Numbered from the stretch's first letter, positions 13,601 through 28,600 are shown. The stretch is 64,000 nt of DNA from Cydia pomonella (GCF_033807575.1 NC_084726.1:1798001-1862000), one strand, 5' to 3'. Program-made: numbers and translations. The notes: generated by a model from the sequence alone, not told the origin.

Positions 13601-16600
13601 CAAAAGCAAGCGCGGCGAGAGCGGTGACCGCTCCAAGTCCCGCAAGTCCAAGACGCCAGACCCGTTCAGCGATGGCGAACTGTCGCCAGAGCGGTCCGCC
13701 ATGAGGCGACCTAACCCGCAGATACGTGTGTCGCAGGTATGGACCTTAACTTGTGAGAGATAAGGTTGAGTTTTGAGTGGATGTTGACAATTTGAATCCC
13801 GTAAACGATTAATTTGGAGTTTCAGTGGGAATCCTATCAATTTTATAACTTTGCTCTGAACGTAAACTTATCTGTCATATTTCGAAACATCCATCAAATA
13901 AATTTTAATCTCAAGTATATAAAATAATTCCACATTTCCTACGTTGTGTTAGTACATACAAGGTGTAAAGCCCGGCCAGAAATATATGATAATTGTCAGG
14001 AGAACGCTGTTATTCTCATGTATATGGTGACAGTTCAGTTCAGTTCAGTTTAGTATGAAAAATTTAGTTCAATGTAATTCCGCAATATGGCGCATGATTA
14101 TATACTGGTCAGGGTTTATAAAGCTACGACATAAATCACATTAACTGTTTTTTTTAATTAAACCTTTTTTTCATTTGGTGGTAGTTAAATTCTTCTTGGA
14201 TTTCTTCGCTAATATTATACGTACAGTCAGCCAAGAAAGTGGTTTACATTAGTTAAAAATAATGTAACAGCTTCCCTATCATTTTGGAAATAAAAACTAG
14301 TTACGAATATTCTTATTTGATGATGACCAATGACCAAATCGGAGAGTTTAACTTCCACCAAGAGTTTGCCTTGAGTTGTGTGTGAGTTTTTTTTTTTTAA
14401 TTTTGTTTTATCCCCAAGGCGAATACAAGGTATGACGCCAGCCACGGCCGGTCTAGCAAGCCATACTTGTTTGACCAAGTCAACGTAAGTTCCCTATGCG
14501 TGTAAACTGTGATGACTAATATAAGTGTTTTCTCTTTTAATTAACATTCTTTTTTGAATTTTATTTTACTTTTTTAGATGTAAAGAGACTAGTTTCTTTT
14601 AACTGTGAAGCCTTTTCTTTACTTTTATTACTTTATCAAACTTCAAAAAGGAGAGTTTCAGATCTTAGAGATATTTTTACTGTGTGATATTGAATTTTTA
14701 GAAAACTGATGTTCCGATTTATGGTCACCAGGTAAAAAGCAAGGGCACTGTTTAAGTTTTATAGACTTATTTATGGTGATTTAGCTTTTTATAGAATATG
14801 TCATGTATATTGCATATAAATGCTTTTGGAGAACATCATTTAATGAAATTAACCCGTGGGTGTGGATCATAAAATGATTGTTACGAATCGTTCAAAAATG
14901 GACTCATTTTTGATCCTTTATTCGTTAGGTTAAGTCATTAATGTTTGTAATTAAAAATCAATAATTTTTAATATAATTTAATTTAATGTATCCAAATATT
15001 CTAATAATTAATTTCATTCAGATTGCATATTTTTTAATTAAAATATTCAATGAAATGTTTAATTCAATCGTTGCTCAATGTCTTTATGTTTTAATTTAAA
15101 TATGGCAATTTGGTGTTCAAAAACGTTGACAGTTTACAGAGCTTTTAAAAACTTACGGTTATTGTCCAATCCCCCAACGACTATTCACTTTGTCGCCTTT
15201 TGTATTTTGTAATTTTGGAAGTAAACCAGCGTCTATATTATACAGTCCACTCTTATTTATCACCTCGACAACACCTGAGACCAGCGAAGATTTTACAATG
15301 ATCAAAGGAAATGAAGAACTCATTCATAGCATAGCCGTGTTTAGGCTAAGCCATCTTCAAACGTTGCACTATGCCGGTACATTATATTATAGCGGCCTTT
15401 TAAACTGTTTTGTGAAATATTACAACAGTTTAAGTTTTACATCCTATATCGAAATCGAAAAGTTATTGATCGTAGAAGACATCTAAAAATATATATTAAA
15501 TAAATAAATAAATAAATATTATAGGACATTATTACACAAATCGACTGAGTCCCACAGTAAGCTCAATAAGGCTTGTGTTGAGGGTACTTAGACAACGATA
15601 TATATAATATAAAAATATTTATAAATACTTAAATACATAGAAAACACCCATGGCTCAGGAACAAATATCCATGCTCATCACACGAATAAATGCCCTTACC
15701 ATGATTTGAACCCGGGACCATCAGCTTCGTAGGCAGGGTCACTACCCACTAGGCCAAACCGGTCGTCAACCGCCGGTCGGCGGGTATATTATAGAATATT
15801 AATGGGATATTATTACACAAATTGATTAAGTCCCACAGTGAGCTCAGTAAGGCTTGTGTTGTGGGTACTTAGACAACGACAAATATCATATAGGTAAGTA
15901 TACATATTTATAAACACTTAAATACATAGAAAACACCCAAAAATTAAGAAACAATCGCGCCCATGTATGCCATGGAGACGGCATGGTGTTGTACTGCGTA
16001 ATTTAAAAAAAAAAGCAATTATTGCAGATCAATGATTCATAGAATGTTAGTAACAATTTTGACTTAAAAACTAAGTTAGTATTTGGCCCTGCCGATGGCC
16101 ACTTCGACCCAGTTTAGTTATAGGGCAGTCAAACACTTTATAGACCCCGGGCCAGGAGCATATTTCGTCAGTCATCGCCTCCCGGCTGATACTTTCTCAG
16201 ATAATAGTTTAGATGCTGTTTTAAACTAAAAAAAAGCTGTAAAATGAACATGTAAAAAATATGCGCCTTACCACTTTGTGTGCGGCAAAGTATGCGTAAT
16301 GTGTAAATTGCATAAATACGCCTGATGAAATGCTACATGCAAAGTTTCATGATTTGTTATTGCTGTCATAAAAGGTATAGCGCTTATTTTATGTTCATAC
16401 GACCAGCTGATGTTCTTACCATCGCGATATACCGGCTGGCGATTTTTTTAATAAACAACAGCGTCTGTGCTATCATTTGACAAAGTATGGCGATGGCAAT
16501 TTTTTTTACGTGTTTCGGTGGCTGCCATTCCGCAACCCACCAACGGAGCGGCAGCTGACGTCCACGAGGGTTCATCATATCTAGCCGTTAACCACTACAC

Positions 16601-19600
16601 GAGTTTTCAGCCGGGAGTCGATTGGTCATGGAAATTGTTCCTGGCTCGCGATCTATTACTTTTGAGAGTTACCGCATAATATTAAGTCTAGACTAAAAAT
16701 CCTTTATTCACAGACAAACCTCAACACCCTTCAAGTCCCAAGTCCCCAGCAAGGTCGAAAGGAAATGACTACGAGCACCCTCGCCGCAGCTCAGACGGAG
16801 ATGGTCGGAAATGAAATCTTCGACGCCGAATGTCTCAAGCTCATCAACGAGTACTTCTACGGTGTCAGGTCAATATTATTATATAGACAGGATTTTTTTT
16901 AGTATGCTAGCAGGGATCTCCAAGCTGTGACCTACCAATTTTATCCGCGGAAATGCCTAATTCCAGGGCTTCTGATCAAAAAGTTTGGAGAATTTTGTGT
17001 TAGTGCGTCGTAAGAGCGTGTTCACATAGTTCTCACCGATATCTGATTTAAGATCCTAAATCCGCGTAGTCAGCCCGTGGACGCGCCGTATTTAGCGCAT
17101 TGATTAATATTTGTACCTAAAATCTAAGGCAATTTCGTGCTTTGAATTTGACAGGTAAACGAGATGGCGCTGTACACCTCCATACATTTTGCGGTAACTT
17201 TTTTTTTTCTTCCTATCGTTGTCCCGGCATATTGCCACGGCTCAAGGGAGCCTGGGGTCCGCTTTGACAACTAATCCCAAGATTTGGCGTAGGCACTAGT
17301 TTTTACGAAAGCGACTGCCATCTGACCTTCCAACCCAGAGGGTACTAGGCCTTGTTGGGATTAGTCCGGTTTCCTCACGATGTTTTCCTTCACCGAAAAG
17401 CGACTGGTAAATATCAAATAACATTTCGTACATAAGTTCCGAAAAACTCATTGGTACGAGTCGGGGTTTGAACCCGCGACCTCCGGATTGCAAGTCGCAC
17501 GCTCTTACCGCTAGGCCACCAGCGCTTCGATACATTTTGCGGTAACTCTCATTGTCAAAACTTGACATTTGACAATGCAGTGACCGCAAAACATAATATA
17601 TGGCGCAGTACAGCGCCATCTATTTTGTGTGTCACCTCTTTATTTCAATCAATTTTCCTTGCATATACGCACACAAACAAATATTATTGGTCCAACAGCT
17701 GACGGTGGAGCTCCGCCATAGCTGAAATTATCGGAAGCACCGCACCGATATCAGTTACAAAAAAACTAAAGAATTGGCATGGCATTTTTTTAAGAGACGC
17801 TGAAATATGTACGTCTTATGTACCGCGAATATACATATCAAATCATAAATCATTTATTCGTGGTAAAGCTTAATTTACATACAAAAGTATATATATAAAA
17901 ATAAAAAAAAATACAGTGCAAAGATACAGTTATTTCGTATATCAGTTAACTGTGTAAAAACTGTAGCCTCGCGATTTCTGATTGGCTTGCACACTTTTAC
18001 GCGGATCAAAAGATGTAAAGTCATGCTTGGAGTCGGAACCGGTTTTTTTTAACCCAATATTTTTAATTATTTAATGCTTTTCACGTAGAACTGAATCATG
18101 TATTTAGGTAACAACTTCGTATTATTAGATTGTCCCATTAAAAAAGAAATAGTAAAAAAAGAACGAAAAAGAACGTAATAATACCGGTATTTTTGTATGA
18201 AGAAAAGACCGGTTCCTAGCCTTGGTCAGACGAACCCCATACCTATAGACGGAGAAGTGTAACTCTTGACATGAAATCTTAATAGCCTACTGTAAACTGA
18301 GACCAAGATAAGTCGGCAGCAACTTTGATAGTCCAGACGGTGCAAGCAAGTATCAAGGAGACGTCATAATTTCATAGAAGTTTGACGTTTAAAATAACAC
18401 TTGCACCGTATGGGCTATCAAAATAGCTGCCGATTTATCTTGGTCTGACTATATTTTGGAACCCCCTTAAAATGTACGTGTTTCAATAAAAACAGTATTT
18501 GTTTTTTGAAGTGAAGACTTCTTTAGCGGCGCTGTGTACTTTTTGTGATGGGGAAAAAATGTTAAACTCGCGACAGGTCACGTCACATCGACAAATTCGT
18601 CGGATTGAAAATTCGTATGACGGACACGTGACCTGATCGAAAAACTGTTACAATGTCATTGAAGCCAGTAGACCGCCGGCGCGACTTGAAGATTAACGTT
18701 GTGCATTTTTAATGTTAAATAATTGTAATAGTTCTGAAGTGTTAAATTTTTAATGTAATATAAGTCATGTTTGTGTACGATAGCACAATAAATGAATATT
18801 GTATTTTAGCACATAAATGATAGTACTTTTATACTGATAATTAAAGCAATTCGTGCAAAATTATTCCCTAACCATACCAAAATATCAAAAACGCACAACC
18901 TTAATATTCAAGTTTTCACTTTTGCCGGCACTCCCGGAGTGCAACCCGTCGTTTTTTTTTCAGGGTTTACCCAGGTCAGGACCCAACACATCTGTACGTC
19001 GGCTGGGTGACCACACAATACCACCTCCACTCCAGGGACTTCAACCAGAGCAAGGTCATGAAATCATCCGTCATCATAACTGATGACTACGACCGAGTTA
19101 TTGAGAGGTAAACCATTATTTTTATTGTTAATTAAACTTCGAAAAGATAAATCTTGTCTCGCATCCATAATATCAAGATTTTTCATGGAACACCCTACTC
19201 CTTAGCACGAACGCCTCGCGTGCGATATAGATTTTACGAAAGCGACTGCCAGCTAACCTTTCAACGTAGAGGGGAAACTAGGACTTATTGGGATGAGTCC
19301 AGTTCCCTCACGATGTTTTCCTTCACCGAAAGCGACTGGTAAATATTAATGATATCGTACATAAGTTCTGAAAACTCATTGGTACGAGCCGGGGTTTGAA
19401 CCCGCGATATGCGGATTGAAAGTTGCACGCTCTTAAGCGGCTACGAACGCTTTCCTTACCGCTCGGCTACCAACGCTTTATTTACCGCTAGGCTACCAAC
19501 GCTTTTCTTTCCGCTAGGCTACCAACGCTTTCCTTACCGCTCGGCTACCAACGCTTTATTTACCGCTAGACTACCAACGCTTTTCTTACCGCTAGGCTAC

Positions 19601-22600
19601 CAACGCTTTTCTTTCCACTAGGCTACCAACGCTTTCCTTACCGCTAGGCTACCAACGCTTTTCTTTCCGCTAGGCTACCAACGCTTTCCTTACCGCTAGG
19701 CTACCAACGCTTTCCTTACCGCTAGGCTACCAACGCTTCCAGACGCATCGCTTGTAGATCAGTTTATTTAACTTTGACGGAAACTTTGTAAAAGTTAGAT
19801 ACAGAATGTCTTGCATTAAATGAATTGTGATCTATTTTGACTACTGCGGGATTGAAACCTTCTTTATAATACTTATTATTAAGTACTAACTTCATCCAGC
19901 CCTTATTACCTTTATTATAATATAAAATATTATACTAACTCCATGTCTTAAAATTCAATTCAATTGCCTAGATAATAAAGGCTGGTAACTACAGGTACCA
20001 AAAACAATTCTATTTTATTTACAGTGTCGAACGTCAGTCCTGCTACATGGTACGCGCAGATGAACTCTATAACGAGGTGATGGCCGAAGCAGCTGGAGCC
20101 AAAGGCGCCTCGCAAGGCATGTTCATTGGGTGCTCCGTAGATACCTCCACTGGCATCGTGTCATGGACCTGTGAGGGGAAAGACACCAGCTTTAAATATA
20201 AGGTATAAATACTCATTGATGGCTACTTTAATCTAAAGTAAAAATAATAGTTATGGCCGAGGTGGCATATCATGCCAAAGCTGCCTCGCAAGGTATGTTT
20301 ATCAGGTGCTCAGTAGATATTTCTACTGGCATCGTGTCGTGGACTTGTGAGGGGAAGGACACTAGCTTCAAGTACAAGGTATTTATATATTTTGATGGCC
20401 ACATTAATCTAATTCTTGAATAAATTTATGGCCGAGGTAGCCGGCGCAAAAAGCGCCTCGCAAGGCATGTTCATACGATGGTCCGTGGATGCCTCCACTG
20501 GTATCATGTCCTGAACATGTGAGGGGAAGGACACTAGCTTCAATTATAAGCTATGGGTATACTCTTTGATGTCCACTTTAATCTAAGTCTATAATAAAGT
20601 TATATCTGAGGCAGCCGGAGCTAAAGACGCCTCGTAAGGCATATTTATTGGGTGCTCTGTGGGTATTTCTACTGGCATTGTGTCCTGGATCTGCGAAGGA
20701 AAGGATACCAGCTTTAAATATAAGGTATTAATACACTTTAACGGCTATTTCAATGTATTCTAACTCTATAACGACTAAGTTATGGCCGAGGCAGCTGGAG
20801 CCAAAGGCTTCTCGCATGATTTTAGATTTAGATTTAGATTTATTTATTACACAACATACGATTGCATTACAAATTACATTCATGTCAATTTATATGAATC
20901 TATATTGTGATTGTCAAAAATAAATTCTAATAATGACAAAAAATAACATCATAATCCAGATAGCAACAATTAATAAATGGAAATGTTCACCTGAAAAGGA
21001 TCGTCAAGTCAGAATTTATTGAAAAACAATAATAAAATAAAAATGAATGGCATGGCATGTTTATCGGATTCTCTGTGGATACTTCTACTGGCATCGTGTC
21101 GTGGACCTATGAGGGGAAAGATACTAGCTTCAAGTATAAGGTATTAATATTCTTTGGTGGTCACTTTAATCTAGTCTTACAAAAAAAAAGTTATGGCCGA
21201 GGCAGCATTATGCCAAAGGTGCCTCGCAAGGCATGTTTATCGGGTGCTCAGTAGATATTTCAATTGGCATCGTGTCTTGCATCTTCGAAGGAAATGTATA
21301 GCATTATAGGTAACAAACTATTTTGATGTAATAAAAAACAATAAACATTATGATTTTGATTGTAACTCTAAACTAAAACTAAAATGTCAATAGACTATAA
21401 AAGTGCCATTTGGTAATTTAAAAATTGCTGTTATTAAAAACCGCAACGAAATCGATAGGTAGTCAATTTGAGAAATAATGAGACATACATTTGTGCGCAC
21501 TAAAAAACCTCTTACTCTCGCCATAAGTAATCATGTGTTTTGTCCAATCCAAAATCTTATGAGCACTTATGTGGCACGTCATGATCTTATGTGACATTTA
21601 AGTTTATGCATAAAAGGCGAAGTCTTGTACAGTACGTAATCTTAATCCCAAACCGTTGGCATTTTTACTAGTTTGTGTAAAAAAACAAATAATTAAGCCG
21701 TATTAAAAATGCCGTTTCTAAATCATACTTTGCACCATTGTCAACAGATGGAGCCAGAAATCAAGCTCTTCCCTGCCATCTTCGTAGAGGCTACTTCCAA
21801 GGAGATCCTCCAAATCGAGCTCGGTCGGTCTTTGACTAGTTTACCACTCAGCGCCGCCGTCCTACCGACGAGCGACAAGCATGTGACGCCCCAGTTCCCT
21901 CCAAGGCTGAAGATACAATGTTTGAAGCCTCATCAGTGGGCGAGGGTAAGTTAGACTATTTACCACTGTTTACCAGAGATGAATCCAGAATGTCAAAAAA
22001 CGATGTTAAAAAGGTCTTTTCTGTCCGAATATATATTTTTTTCATGCCAAGATCAATTAATTACTGGGACATATCAACGTATCATCGTTTTAAGAACAAA
22101 ATGTTCGTGAGATTTAAACATTTTAAATATATTAAATGGGTCTTTATGGAGCGAAACATGCTTTCGACTAAAAAAAGCGGGAGTGCTTGCAGTTTCTCTC
22201 ATTCCTTGTATTTTTACAAGCTTTTGTTTAACTTACCCTATTAGTATGTATGGGACAAATCTAGCAAGTTAAATTTGACCCACTTCCCGGTTTCCGATGA
22301 AGATGAGAATTTGCATACATATGTAAATCGGGTGACAATGCAATATTATGGTACCATCAAGCTGATCTGATGATGGAGACAGGAGGTAGCCATAGGAACT
22401 CTGTCATAAAACAACGCAACCTAATTGTGTTTAGGGTTTTCAGAATTGCTAGTTAGTTGCCTGTGAAAAGAAAAGTACAGTCAGCAATAAAAGCTTGTAC
22501 CAAAAATGAAATTTTTGCCAGAAACTTATTTCGTGTCAACGACCTTTGTGAGAATATGGCAACATTACAAAAAGTAAAGTTTAAATAATAGCGTGTAATA

Positions 22601-25600
22601 TATATTATGTTTCTTCTTTCAGGTGCCCAATCAGTCGTTACAAGTACACGCACTCAAATTGTCAGATATTCGTGGTTGGTCCATGCTCTGCGAAGACGCT
22701 ATCTCTATGCTGGCTTTACATATACCTGGTATGTCTAGTTGATATAGTTGGATTTTCGATATTTAACTAAGAACATGAAATCAGTCTGCTTTATTTGCCT
22801 CCATACTTATCTGTTTATCTGTGTACTCATATTTCCATCTTTTGTGTATTATTATGTACAACAAATATATTTATGACGCGCCTACTTAAATATTTATGAT
22901 AATGAATTGAAAATACAAAAACTCCCGTTAGACTTCATCGTTAAAATCATGTAAAATGATAATCGCCTTAAATTTACCTGAGTAATCCGTTTTAAAAAAA
23001 AATTAAAAATTACTTATTTTGTTTTCAGAGGAGGACCGCTGCATAGATATTCTGGAGTTGATCGAAATGGACAAGCTTCTTAGTTTCCATTCGCACACCC
23101 TGACGTTGTATGCTGCCTTGTGCTATCAGAGCAATTACAGGTAATTTAATACAATGTTTCAACTCCATCTGATGACGTCATTAGCAAATAAATCTTCGAA
23201 ATGGTATACCTCCCCCTCTAAAATACCAACGTCTCCTACTAACCAACTCAACCTCTAACAACTCAAAAATAATAATAATGGCTCAGTTTTATTGGTCGAC
23301 AACTCGATCGATATAAAACGTGCGGGCACTCCCCGCAGGCGGCATAACGACTAGTGAATTGACCGAGCTATCGACTCATAAGTCGATAGCTCGGTCAATA
23401 TACAGCATGCGGGTGACTCCCCGCAGGCGGTATGCTGGTATAACGACCAGTGAAACTCATAATGGCATGCGTTTTGGAAATCATCCCGCACCCCGCATAC
23501 GGGCCCTATCGATTCACGCACAGCAAGCCGCCTCCTCAAGGCGAATTCCTTGCGAGGCAAATCGGTTTGTACTTCTCCGAAAGAAAACGCACTATGTATT
23601 GTATTGTTGATGCATGTTGTAACGTTATACGTTACATGAAAGTACTATTATTTAAATAAACTATATAAATAAATGAAAATACCACTAATTTTACAAACTA
23701 ATGTTTTCAATTTTAAACATAAAATTGCAACAAGTATTCGTCGGCGCCGTTTTAGCGCTCTTCGAAAGATTTCGTAAGCAACATTTTAGCGCTCACGGTA
23801 ACGAGTTCTTTTGTTTGTCGAATATACTTATCGGGAGTTGCATTAGCGGATCGCTCCCACCATTCCCGAACTGCACTCGAGATAGAAATCACGTCACACG
23901 GATCATCGGTCTCTGATACGTACCTATTTTGGAAAATGTAACCGATTTGATATAATTAATATTCGTGTTGTCATCTCTTAACTTTCCTCAAAGTGTTTAG
24001 CGTCGTAAATACGTTAAATGTTATAACGTGTGTGTGAATAATCCCCAAATTGGGGTCCAACGTTCGGGCTGCTATATTGGGTGGAGGATCCACCGCAGCC
24101 ACACCTACCACCAACGCTACTCTCGCCAGTAGAAGGGCCAGCACTTCATCAAGCCTCGGGCAGCCAAGTACAGTCGTCCACAATTGCGGCGCCCGCGTAC
24201 ACCACCGACGGCACAACCCAGGCGAGAGTACCTAACCGCAAAATGGATAGGATCTTTGTGTGAATTTATAAAAAAAACCTGCGACCCATTTTTTGTTAAG
24301 TGGCCCGCGTATTCCGGATCGTTGTTTTTTTATTTTATTTTAAATTAAATGTTGTTTATTTTGCACGAATCTAGTTTATTCATTTTTCTCTTTTAGTTAA
24401 TAAACTAGACAGTAACCGTGACAATGTAATATTCAGTTATGTTATTCTGTTCATTGCAGGGCTGCCCACGCTCTCTGCCAACACGTCGACCAAAAACAAC
24501 TGCTGTACGCAATCCAGTCACAATATATGTCTGGTCCACTTCGGCAAGGTTTCTACGATCTACTCATAGCTTTGCATCTTGAATCTCACGCCACCACCAT
24601 GTGAGTATCAGCTATTTTAGAATTTCGTAGGCAGCATTGCAAAAAATTGACATAGTCAAACAGTTTTGACAAACTTGTCCTGTGAGTATTGAGTGTGTTT
24701 CAAATCTGGGAAGCTAAATTTCCGATTGAGCTGAAATTGTGCATGCATATGTAAATTGAATTCAATTGTGATATTTATGATGACATGGAGCTGATCTGAT
24801 GATGGAGACAGGAGGTGGCCATGGAAACTCTGTGATAAAACGACGCAAAATAATTGTGTTAAGGGTCTTTTGAATTGCCTCGATGAGTATTAGTTAAACA
24901 CACATAAAGAAAGGTAAAAGATTGTACCAAAAATTAAATATTTGCCAAAAACTTTTTTTTATTTTATTAGCAATCTAATTGAAAACAAAATTTATATTGA
25001 TTTGAAAGGTTATTATACTAGAAGTAGTGTATGGAACGTGCATAAAATGAGGTATATGAGGGTAATAATATTCGTCACATCGGGTAAAATTTAGTAGATC
25101 AGTTGGTAAGGACAAATATACTTTATTTTTCAAGTAGGCATATTACAATGCGCTTATGAACGTCAAATAAAGCTATACCGGCTCTAACCCTACACCTCTG
25201 ACCCGAGAAGATTTAAGTCAACTCAACTAGAGGAGGGTATCCTAATATGGGATCGGCAAGAAACTCGGCGGGACACATCTTTACAAAATATTACACGAAA
25301 CAGGTAGAATAATGGATTACTCGCCACTTCTTCGTGCTTTCACACTGTTGAATGCGCTCTTTACACATCAGCTACTGATTGTGATATGTTTGCGTGGCGA
25401 TGGATGGATGTGTGCAGTGAATGTCTCAGGTTTTTTGAGAGGATGGATGATAGTTATTCAACTGTATTTTTATAATTTAGACTTATAAATGTATCATAAT
25501 ACTGTTTATGTACTTAGCTTTCGGTGTGCATTAGTTATACACTGTAATGTCATGTAAACGTGTTTTCAATAAATAAATTAAATTAAATTACAGATCCTCG

Positions 25601-28600
25601 AATTCGAATCTCAACCGAAGCTATAAACTCTAGAAGAAGGAAATTCTGTATTCGGTTGTGGCTATTTTTTTCTGAAATTAAAATTAGTATAGTTACAAAA
25701 ATATCTTTTGTTTTGCAGGGAAACAATGAAGAATGAATTCGTGATCCCCCTCGGTCCAGAGCTGAAGGCGTTATATGAAGACCCCGACATGAAGCACAGC
25801 CTCCGTTCTCTACAGTGTGAGAGCGTGCGTCCGCAGATGAAAATGACCGATATTGCGTAAGTACTGATTTGTGGAATATTATGCATATTATGTAGAAACA
25901 TAGGCCAATAGGGAATATTACTCGAAACTCTGCGTAGGGGGCGCCACTAACACAATCCATCACAATCTGAGAGTCTACCGCGAACAAGAAACTCCAATTT
26001 CGTTATCTCACCTCTCTATCACTTGCATATTCGAGCTATAATGAGGTAGATAACTAAATTTCGATTTTCGCGTTTTCCGGTAGGCCCTTTATAAACAAAC
26101 CGCCTTGATGCATCAATGTCATATTTTATTATCTATGAAAACTTTTCAAAAAACAGTTTAAGGCACGGAATGTATAAGTTACTTTATGGTTTAAGATACG
26201 TGCTAGTGCTGCACTCTGGCGGCAGAACATTGCAGTAATACTACCTATTCAAATGACAGCTAACGAATACGATTTCAATATGATTCAAATATCGTTTAGA
26301 TGTCAGATGGTCGAGTTAGCCTGATAGTTTAATTCATTTTCTGACCTACTTATCTCGTATTATATACAGTGTATGTTGTTCCCATCGCAAAAATAAATAT
26401 GCAAATAAATACAACAAACCACCACCAAAAGTACAAATTCGACACATGTTGCGCCTCTACGAGGCATCCTCAGATGTCGACGGTCTGACGTCCGACAACT
26501 GAATGAGCTGTCTAGAATGGTTGGCCATATTTATACCTTGACCACTCCCCGTGCAAGTGTCAGTGAGAAGTAGTTTTTTAACCGTTTAGCGAATAAAAGC
26601 CGGTTAGGTACAGATGAAATTGGACTCATTTTCGTGTCACTTCACAAAATGTCACATTTTCTTGACCTCCTCTCTCCCCGTAAACGTGTGACGTAATTAA
26701 AAGACGATCCCCAGCGAGGCAAAAGCAGATCCAAAATTATATGATGGGATAACTTGGAAATATTCTGTAAAGAATGGTCAAAATCATCCAGTAGTTTCAT
26801 GTGGAGAAAATGACGGAAGCCTTAGCTCAGCAACTAAAAACAAATCTGTATGATTTATTTAATTCCTACAATGATCATATTAACAAGTAGATTGATTTAT
26901 TTACAGAGAAAACATCTCAGATATCAGCAACCTCTACTCTCCGAACTTCCCGCTTGAAGTGGTCCGGGAATTCGTGATGCAGGCGCTGGCTGAGGCGGTG
27001 GAGACCAACCAGGTGCACAACCGGGATCCCGTCGGCGGGAGCAACGAGAATCTCTTCCTGTAAGTATACACACTAATATTTTTAAAAAAATGTTATATTT
27101 GAGACAAAACTATATAACACATAATACATGTACTTAACTTGACTTGTGAATTTTAAGCGAGTTTTTAAAATATAGGGTATACATATATCTGCCGGGCAAA
27201 ATTTGTTAAAAAAAAACAGAACACTGACAAATAGTTCGGGGTTTCAGTTATAATACAATAATGATAATAGAATCTTTATTTCGAACCATGTAAATTCATA
27301 GATTGTTAGTAATTTTCTTAACTAGATATAAAGATAGGTTGGTAAACTATATAACTAATATCCACTTTTCTACACTAAAGATACTTATTTTAAGACAATT
27401 CACATTTTACTACGAAAAAGATGCAAATAAATAACCTGAATTTATCTATAAGCGACAGGACAAGATACATAACAGACAAGATAATATAAGCGACATACAC
27501 TAGGATTGAGTTTGTTAAGTCATCCCTTGGTACAGTTGCCATCAGATATATCGGAGCGGCCGTGGTTTTCACAAATATCTGAATACGCACTCTAACGCAT
27601 TGACAATAGAGGCATGTTCAAATGTTTATGAGTGCCTTAACCGCTCTGATATATCTGATGGCGACTGTACAATCCAGGATTGTAAATAATTTTGGCATTC
27701 AAAAGTAAGTAGTGTATCTCTCAATAAAGAAGTAGCTATATAGAGTAACTTTGTCTCTTCTCTTTTCAAGGACGCATTAGAGGAAGCTTTAGTGCTTTTT
27801 ACAGAAGTAGGTAAACGCTAGATTTAGAGTAGATAGAATTATATTTCTGATTTTTTAAATAGTGGAATAATGACGTAAGCATCCGGGAGTCCTATCGTCA
27901 TGGTCGCCATGTAAAGAGGCGATACGAAACATGGGTACTGTTTTATATGTCTAAGTGTGGATATTGTAAAGGGTTAATTTATATTCACAGGCCTCTCATC
28001 AAGCTGGTGGACCGTCTCCTGCTGGTCGGCATGATGCGTGATGAAGACGTGGAGAAGCTTCTCATCATGATTAACCCTGAGACTTGGGATCCCACGTTTG
28101 ACAAAGGTAGGTTCGTTTTCAGGGTTGTACGAGATGAGAATTTAAGACAACAATGTGTAAAGTGCAATTTCTTTTGAACTTAACTTACGAATTAAATCAG
28201 TTTTTATCAAACCATTAGTAATGGAATTAGTAACAAAAATGAGACCACTGAGCAACCGAGATTTGCCTGTTGACAGCGACGGTTCTAATATATTCTTTAT
28301 TTATGCGCAAGATGGAGGCCAGGATAATTTTTCATTTTTTTTTTTTTACATTGTAGTATTTGCTAGCAGACGTATCTATTTAATCAAAAATCAGTAAGTA
28401 ACAACAGTAGAAAACTATACTTATATTAACATAAAAGAAAGACAGTTTAACTAATGTCTGTATTTGCTCCACTGATAATAAACACTTGCCAAACTATCAA
28501 TGTTCATAATTTCCGCAGAGGGCAAAGATGAGCATCGCAAGGGCCTCCTTCATATGAAAATGGCAGAGGGTGCAAAGTTGCAGATGTGCTATCTGCTCCA

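Noticed and set aside
15190..15486. 98-codon open frame as a nested gene
   Set aside because: AT-rich intron sequence, no motif, no sign of conservation visible here.
19438..19741. CRISPR array
   Set aside because: Units are continuous without spacers; a eukaryotic minisatellite.
20251..20379. First exon 13 copy as an alternative RyR exon
   Set aside because: It is open and has a donor, but no pyrimidine tract or acceptor precedes it, and its start lies inside the parental exon.
25583..25987. 134-codon reverse frame
   Set aside because: Shadow of exon 18 on the other strand.
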